In this document: piece by piece, positions 23,025 to 26,682 of the stretch
How positions within the stretch are numbered: position 1 is the stretch's first letter
Layout of the letters: every line of letters starts with the position of its first letter
Origin: CAYQDF01 sp964416175
GTDB lineage: Bacteria > Chloroflexota > Anaerolineae > Anaerolineales > UBA4823
Direction of reading: 5' to 3'
Assembly: GCA_964416175.1 (NCBI GenBank)
Contig: CAYQDF010000038.1
Span: forward strand, 1-26,682
Length of the DNA: 26,682 bases
Notes under the pieces: generated by a model
What the model saw: the letters and a program-made list of their open reading frames with translations, nothing else
What the model was told of the DNA's origin: nothing
The model's database searches: none
Made by a program: the position numbers and the translations under genes

Positions 23025-23681
23025 CTATCCTGCCTGCACCCTGGCGCCGCACTCCGGGCAGAACTTCGCGCCGGGGGCGATCTTCGATCCACACTCGGTG
23101 CAGAAGAAGTCCTGTTTGATCCTGGCCCCACACTCCGGGCAGAATTTGACGTTCCGCTCCAGGGGGAGGCCGCATTCCGGGCAGGCGGCGCGCACTCCCT
23201 CCCGCCAGCTCTTCTCCTGGAGCATCTCCCGATCCTCCTCCGCCATCTTCGAGTGCGCCCAGATCTCCTCGACCGTGCGGCTGGACTGCGCGGCGGCCAT
23301 CTCCACGCCCAGGTCTGGAGCGCAGTTCTTACACAGCCCCTTGCTGGAATTCCAGCAGCGCTCCCGGCACACCCAGCTCGAGCAGCGCGGGCACTGGATG
23401 AAGTCGGGTTTGAGCTCCTCGGCCGCCTTGACGAAGGCGTCGTCGTGGGCTTTCTCCCAGCTGGCGGAACGGACGCGCTCGCCGAGGTCCGCCGCCTGCC
23501 CGAAGATGCCGCCGAACAGGCTGCTGGCGGCGTCCAGCGCGCCGGAGACCGTCCCCAGCGCGGACGGCTGGAAGCGGGTGCGGTACCCCGTGCCGCAGCG
23601 GTCGCAGAAGAATTCGAACTGGAATCCCCGCTCGGTGCTCTCGTCTGTGTAGTTACGTGTGAACTGGATTTTTTCGACCAC
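23025..23681 (-). CDS. Zinc-ribbon protein with C-terminal tandem ribbons
   Basis: The 218-aa protein has a CDRCG ribbon half near the N terminus, a glycine/alanine-rich helix-like stretch (AALDAASSLFGGIFG type), a CPRC...CRERC...CKNC cluster in the middle, and at the end two tandem double ribbons (CPECG...CPECG, CTECG...CPECG). Such arrays bind Zn and often mediate protein contacts. GTG 23681 is chosen because GGGAGGG is just upstream and the -10 TATAAT at 23792-23787 lies between it and the longer start at 23897. The stretch upstream is not protein-like. It is convergent with the cyclase gene (6-base gap). The function is unknown. Confidence 0.8.
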   Translation of the reverse strand: MVEKIQFTRNYTDESTERGFQFEFFCDRCGTGYRTRFQPSALGTVSGALDAASSLFGGIFGQAADLGERVRSASWEKAHDDAFVKAAEELKPDFIQCPRCSSWVCRERCWNSSKGLCKNCAPDLGVEMAAAQSSRTVEEIWAHSKMAEEDREMLQEKSWREGVRAACPECGLPLERNVKFCPECGARIKQDFFCTECGSKIAPGAKFCPECGARVQAG

Positions 23682-23786
23682 CCCTGCCCTCCCAGGATAT
23701 TGGACGCGGAGGAACACGGTTGTCGGCGGGTGTCCTCCGGGTCCGTAAGATCGGCTGGCCGCTGTTACCGGACCAGGTTTGCCTTT

Positions 23787-23792
23787 ATTATA
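23787..23792 (-). promoter_or_regulatory. -10 of the zinc-ribbon gene
   Basis: A perfect TATAAT on the minus strand (23792 to 23787) predicts a start at about 23780 and a leader of about 100 bases. No good -35 is seen. Confidence 0.5.
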
Positions 23793-23877
23793 CTGCCCTG
23801 CCTGGGCGGGGCAGCTGACAGAGTTGATGGCATGGGATGGACAGTGTCCTATTTCCCCCTCGAACCATACTCCGCTC

Positions 23878-23894
23878 GAAAACCCGAAAACGGG
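23878..23894 (-). terminator. Possible weak terminator of tRNA-Pro
   Basis: On the minus strand CCCG-TTTT-CGGG (23894-23883) is followed by TTTTC. The stem is only four pairs, so the call is weak. It lies 28 bases after the tRNA end. Confidence 0.3.
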
Positions 23895-23922
23895 CATCCG
23901 GACTGACGATGGGTATCAAAAG

Positions 23923-23997
23923 TCGGGGCGGGCGGATTTGAACCGCCGGCCTCACGGACCCGAACCGTGCGCTCTAGCCGGGCTGAGCTACGCCCCG
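23923..23997 (-). tRNA. tRNA-Pro (anticodon CGG)
   Basis: The 75-base cloverleaf reads on the minus strand. The acceptor stem is CGGGGCG/CGCCCCG with discriminator A (complement of base 23923). A D arm (GCUC...GAGC), an anticodon stem CACGG/CCGUG with loop UUCGGGU, and a T arm GGCGG-UUCAAAU-CCGCC follow. The anticodon CGG (complement of 23960-23962) reads the Pro codon CCG. The 3' CCA is not encoded (CTT follows the discriminator), so it must be added after transcription. Bases U8-A9 and the C1-G72 pair fit bacterial tRNA-Pro. Confidence 0.96.
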
Positions 23998-24006
23998 ATG
24001 GACAAA

Positions 24007-24035
24007 ATTATAACCCACCGATCACCCTTTGACCA
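24007..24035 (-). promoter_or_regulatory. Promoter of tRNA-Pro
   Basis: On the minus strand TATAAT (24012 to 24007) is preceded, after about 17-18 bases, by a TGGTCA-like -35. The predicted start is about 24000, three bases before the mature tRNA end. Confidence 0.6.
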
Positions 24036-24091
24036 GAGGGTTCCCTTGAGACCTCGCCTGGCCTGCGCATCGACAGCCCCACCAAAAGAGC

Positions 24092-25519
24092 TCACCCCTG
24101 CTTCCTGCGGGCGATGACCACGACCAGGATCACCCCCGCTGCCAGGCCGACTGGCAGGATCCAGGCAGCGGGGTTCCCGTCGCCGGTGGCCGGGGTTTCC
24201 GCCTCGGCGGTCCGGCTGGCCGCCGGGCGCGTGGCCGTGGGGGAGGGAGACCGGGCTGGCGGGGTGAGGGTTGCGGTCGCGGTGTCCGTCGGGGGTGCGG
24301 GGGTGGGCGTCTCGGTGGCGGGGGGCGTCACCTGGAGCAGCAGCTTCTGGCTGGGGCGGATGATGGAGGCCGCATTCAACCCATTCCAGGCCATCAGTTC
24401 GGCAAGGCTGACCTCGTACAGGTCCGCGATCCACGAGAGCGTCTCGCCGCTCTGGACGGTGTGGTAGTATTTCCCGTCGCTTTCGGGCGTGAGCTTCTCG
24501 ATGGGGGTCAGCGGGCGAGGGGTGGGGCTGGGCGTCACGTGGCCCGGGTCGATGAGCAGCTTCTGGTCGATCTGCAGGGGCCAGTCCACCAGGAGACCGT
24601 TCAGGGTAAGGATCTGATCGACATCCACCTTGTAAGCCTGGGCGATCGTGGTCAGATTCTGGTAGGGCTGGACGACGTGCACAATCCTGCCGTCTGCGTC
24701 GGGTGTGCTGGTCAGGACCATCCCGACCGGCGTGGGCGTCGCATACCCCACCGTGTTGCTGCCCGGGATGAACAACCGCTGGCCGATCCGCAGCCCGTTT
24801 TCCCGGGACAGGTTGTTCCAGATCTCCAAATCACGGATGGTGACTTTGTAAGCCACGGCGATCGACCAAAAGGACTGCCCGGCTTCGACGATGTGGTAAA
24901 CCCTGCCGTCTATGTCCGGCGTTGCGATCTTCACCGGGACAATGAACTGGGGGACGCCGCCAGGCGCCCCCCCGGGAGGCGGGGTGCCACCGCCCGGGGG
25001 CGCGTTTGCGGTGCAGGTCTTCCCTGAAATGTAGGCGGCTTGAAGCACGTAGTAGGTGAAACCGTTCGGCGCTTTGGCGACCCCCGCGCCGACGTGGCAG
25101 TATGCGGAGTTCGTGGCCGGGAGCATGTGGTCCGCGTCGGACCAGGCGACCATGATCTCGTCGATCGACAGGTTACCGTAGGCGAAGTTCTCCGTCGCCC
25201 AGACTTTTGCGCCTCCCCCGTAGCCCGCCGCGGCCAGCCTCCCGTCGACGTCGCCGATGTGCCAGGACATCTGGTTGGCAGCCATGATGTCGGCGGTCGC
25301 CTGCGCCACGGCCATGACCGTCGGGTCTTCAACAAGCGCCCGGTTTCCCAGGGAGACGCGCAGCGTGTTCATGGCCAGGATCAGGTCGAAGGCCGTGACC
25401 TCGTCCGATTGGGCAGCTTCGGCCCTGGAGGAACCGGCGTGGGCGCGGGGAGCCGGGCTGAACGGACCGGCCAGCAGGACGAGCAGGAGCATCCACCGGA
25501 CGATGGTTTTTCGTCGCAC
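24092..25519 (-). CDS. Surface protein: CAP/SCP domain, three LysM domains, C-terminal membrane anchor
   Basis: The 475-aa protein has a signal peptide (RRK, then about 8-28), a CAP (SCP/PR-1) domain (about 45-165, with MSWH, ATENFAYG, DADH and CHVGAGVA) and a Gly/Pro linker. Three LysM domains lie at about 207-252, 280-324 and 351-396, followed by a Thr/Pro linker and a final helix (452-470) with a basic end. LysM binds peptidoglycan or other N-acetylglucosamine glycans, so the protein is probably held at the wall and membrane. GTG 25519 is the seventh base after the -10 (25531-25526), so translation likely starts at the very 5' end of the mRNA; a longer frame to 25570 would include the promoter. 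It is divergent from the Hint lipoprotein gene. Confidence 0.9.
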   Translation of the reverse strand: MRRKTIVRWMLLLVLLAGPFSPAPRAHAGSSRAEAAQSDEVTAFDLILAMNTLRVSLGNRALVEDPTVMAVAQATADIMAANQMSWHIGDVDGRLAAAGYGGGAKVWATENFAYGNLSIDEIMVAWSDADHMLPATNSAYCHVGAGVAKAPNGFTYYVLQAAYISGKTCTANAPPGGGTPPPGGAPGGVPQFIVPVKIATPDIDGRVYHIVEAGQSFWSIAVAYKVTIRDLEIWNNLSRENGLRIGQRLFIPGSNTVGYATPTPVGMVLTSTPDADGRIVHVVQPYQNLTTIAQAYKVDVDQILTLNGLLVDWPLQIDQKLLIDPGHVTPSPTPRPLTPIEKLTPESDGKYYHTVQSGETLSWIADLYEVSLAELMAWNGLNAASIIRPSQKLLLQVTPPATETPTPAPPTDTATATLTPPARSPSPTATRPAASRTAEAETPATGDGNPAAWILPVGLAAGVILVVVIARRKQG

Positions 25520-25525
25520 AGCGCA

Positions 25526-25531
25526 ATTATA
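25526..25531 (-). promoter_or_regulatory. -10 of the LysM-CAP gene, giving a leaderless mRNA
   Basis: A perfect TATAAT on the minus strand (25531 to 25526) lies six bases from the GTG start at 25519. The predicted transcription start coincides with the first base of the start codon, and no Shine-Dalgarno is possible. Confidence 0.6.
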
Positions 25532-25575
25532 CCCGCGCCGATAGGCGGAGATGAGCCGGGGTAAAACCAATAAGG

Positions 25576-25581
25576 TATACT
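25576..25581 (+). promoter_or_regulatory. -10 of the Hint-domain lipoprotein gene, giving a leaderless mRNA
   Basis: TATACT ends seven bases before ATG 25589, so transcription should begin at or one base before the start codon. The -35 is not recognisable. Confidence 0.5.
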
Positions 25582-25588
25582 ATGAGCG

Positions 25589-26611
25589 ATGAAGCGCTTC
25601 CTCCTTTTGCTGACGTCAGGGATCCCCCTGCTCTCCGCGTGCAGCCCGGGACTGCTGCCGCTGAAAGAAACCGCGATCCAGGGGACTTTTCCGCCCTCGA
25701 CGCCCATCGTCGGCACTGCGGTCCCGGACACGATCACCGGTGTACCCCCCGAAGGATCACAGCCTCCTGCTGAACCTCTCGAACCACCGACGGCGATCCC
25801 CACACTTCCCGGAGGACTCCCGCCGACCGAACTGAAGTACCTGCTCCTGGAGCGCTATCCGGACATGTTTTACTGCGACCCAGATTTCTACCCGGTGGCG
25901 CGCGGGGACGAGCTCGACCGGGCGCTGGCCGCCTTCCCGGCGCTCCAGGAAAACGCCGAGGAGTTCCAGGCGATCCTCAGGCACAGCGGCCTGGCCGGGC
26001 TGACCACGCTGACCAGCGAACAGGTGCTGAAGGTCTACCAGGAGCACAAGCGTCTGGCCGCGATCGACTTCCAGCTGACGGAGGACGGTTACCAGTTCCA
26101 GCTCCAGGTCTCCGAGGGGGAGGGGCAGGGGATGGTCGTCAATGGGCTGATCGACGGCACCGGCTCCCTCACGATCCTTTCAAGCCAGCCGACCAGCCTC
26201 GCCTGCCCCATCTGTCTGGCTGCGGGCACCCTGATCGATACGCCCCGTGGACCGGTCCCGGTAGAAAAGTTGAGCCCCGGAGACCTCGTCTGGACAGCTT
26301 CCGCCAGCGGAGAGCGGGCTGCGGTTGAGCTCTTGATGACCAGCCGGATGGCTGCGCCTTACGGCCACCAGGTGGCGCACCTGGTCCTTGCTGATGGACG
26401 GGAGCTGTGGGTTTCGCCCGGACATCCGGTGCCGGATGGGCGGCGGATCGGCGACCTGAAAGTCGGTGAGCCTCTGGACGGGAGCCAGGTGGCCCAGCTG
26501 GATCTCTTGCCTTACGGAGGGTCCGCGGTATTTGACATCCTGCCTGCCGGGACGACGGGGTGGTATTGGGCGGACGGGATCCTGCTGGCAAGCACTCTCG
26601 AGGGGGACTGA
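25589..26611 (+). CDS. Lipoprotein with a C-terminal Hint (hedgehog/intein-like) domain
   Basis: This 340-aa protein has a lipoprotein signal (lipobox LLSAC, Cys18), a Pro/Thr-rich linker (about 25-75) and a globular domain of unknown family (about 80-205). A C-terminal Hint domain starts at Cys209. It shows the N block (CLAAGTLIDTPRGPVPVEKL then PGDLVW), the B-block-like WVSPGHPV with His279, and a terminal block near DILPAGTTGWYWADGILL. Hint domains rearrange the peptide bond before their first Cys to a thioester. Here the terminal His-Asn is absent and no C-extein follows, so splicing is impossible. Cleavage or transfer of the N-terminal part, as in hedgehog or bacterial intein-like proteins, is possible. 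A second Cys at 206 lies in ACPIC. Confidence 0.85.
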   Translation: MKRFLLLLTSGIPLLSACSPGLLPLKETAIQGTFPPSTPIVGTAVPDTITGVPPEGSQPPAEPLEPPTAIPTLPGGLPPTELKYLLLERYPDMFYCDPDFYPVARGDELDRALAAFPALQENAEEFQAILRHSGLAGLTTLTSEQVLKVYQEHKRLAAIDFQLTEDGYQFQLQVSEGEGQGMVVNGLIDGTGSLTILSSQPTSLACPICLAAGTLIDTPRGPVPVEKLSPGDLVWTASASGERAAVELLMTSRMAAPYGHQVAHLVLADGRELWVSPGHPVPDGRRIGDLKVGEPLDGSQVAQLDLLPYGGSAVFDILPAGTTGWYWADGILLASTLEGD

Positions 26612-26642
26612 GGCGCCATTAGCGGTGTGTTCGTCGCCTCCT

Positions 26643-26681
26643 GAGCGGAGCAGCGCGCTTCGAGGGGACTGCGTTCCGCTC
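26643..26681. repeat. Interrupted inverted repeat at the window end
   Basis: GAGCGGA-GCAG (26643-26653) pairs with CTGC and TCCGCTC (26669-26672 and 26675-26681), with a 2-base bulge and a 15-base loop. It lies 31 bases after the Hint gene stop without a T-run before the edge. It may be a terminator stem or part of an RNA continuing outside. Confidence 0.35.
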
Positions 26682-26682
26682 G

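Noticed and set aside
23682..23897. Longer N terminus of the zinc-ribbon protein
   Set aside because: The -10 TATAAT at 23787-23792 would lie inside it, the translated part is not protein-like, and a GTG with a good Shine-Dalgarno starts at 23681.
23253..23906. Plus-strand frame opposite the zinc-ribbon gene
   Set aside because: It is rich in Ala/Arg/Gly with no motif, and is a shadow of the real gene, whose Cys pattern is clear.
1..26682. CRISPR arrays, insertion sequences, integrases, phage or toxin-antitoxin genes
   Set aside because: No spaced direct repeats, transposase or integrase motifs or paired small toxin genes were found by reading both strands; the Thr/Pro-coding runs in lipoproteins are simple linkers, not repeats of that kind.

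Overview
The window looks like chromosomal DNA of a GC-rich, monoderm-like or atypical Gram-negative bacterium, most probably an Anaerolineae-type member of the Chloroflexota. This is inferred from gene style, not from a marker search. The hints are many short lipoproteins with Thr-Pro-rich linkers after an L(S/T)AC-type lipobox, a LysM-CAP surface protein, large multihaem cytochromes with a C-terminal membrane anchor, and a predicted non-discriminating aspartyl-tRNA synthetase. No insertion sequence, phage gene, integrase or CRISPR array was seen.

Bases 1-9.7 kb form a respiratory region. A NarL-type two-component pair (kinase cut by the left edge, regulator at 1141) precedes a regulatory gap rich in inverted repeats. 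Next comes a plus-strand operon: a 37-aa membrane peptide, a membrane-anchored Cys-rich protein, an octahaem cytochrome c, a Tat-exported four-cluster ferredoxin and an NrfD/PsrC-type quinone subunit. This resembles a quinone/periplasm electron-transfer complex, but no molybdopterin catalytic subunit is encoded. A convergent S41-type protease lipoprotein follows. A minus-strand pair then encodes a nonahaem cytochrome c and a cytochrome b fused to a c-type haem domain, preceded by a possible 38-aa coupled ORF.

Bases 9.8-16.5 kb hold a membrane protein with an ECF-sigma-like N terminus and a beta-propeller-like end, then divergently aspS, a 6S RNA gene, a GerMN-domain lipoprotein and a Ddl-like ATP-grasp enzyme. 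The most striking feature is the aspS leader (about 12105-12313). It has a strong extended -10 promoter and a 30-codon leader ORF in which residues 10-16 are N-D-L-N-A-D-N. Four RNA segments can pair 1:2, 2:3 or 3:4, the last being an intrinsic terminator. This is the layout of ribosome-mediated attenuation, here with both Asp and Asn as control codons and upstream of an AspRS that carries the residues of enzymes charging both tRNA-Asp and tRNA-Asn.

Bases 16.5-26.7 kb are mixed: an FGGY sugar kinase with a sphingosine-1-phosphate-lyase-like PLP enzyme, an MFS transporter behind a BNR-repeat lipoprotein, a cyclase/kynurenine-formamidase-like enzyme whose Tat signal lacks a normal start codon, a zinc-ribbon protein, tRNA-Pro(CGG), the LysM-CAP protein and a lipoprotein ending in a Hint (hedgehog/intein-like) domain. 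The last two genes are divergent and both appear to be transcribed as leaderless mRNAs.
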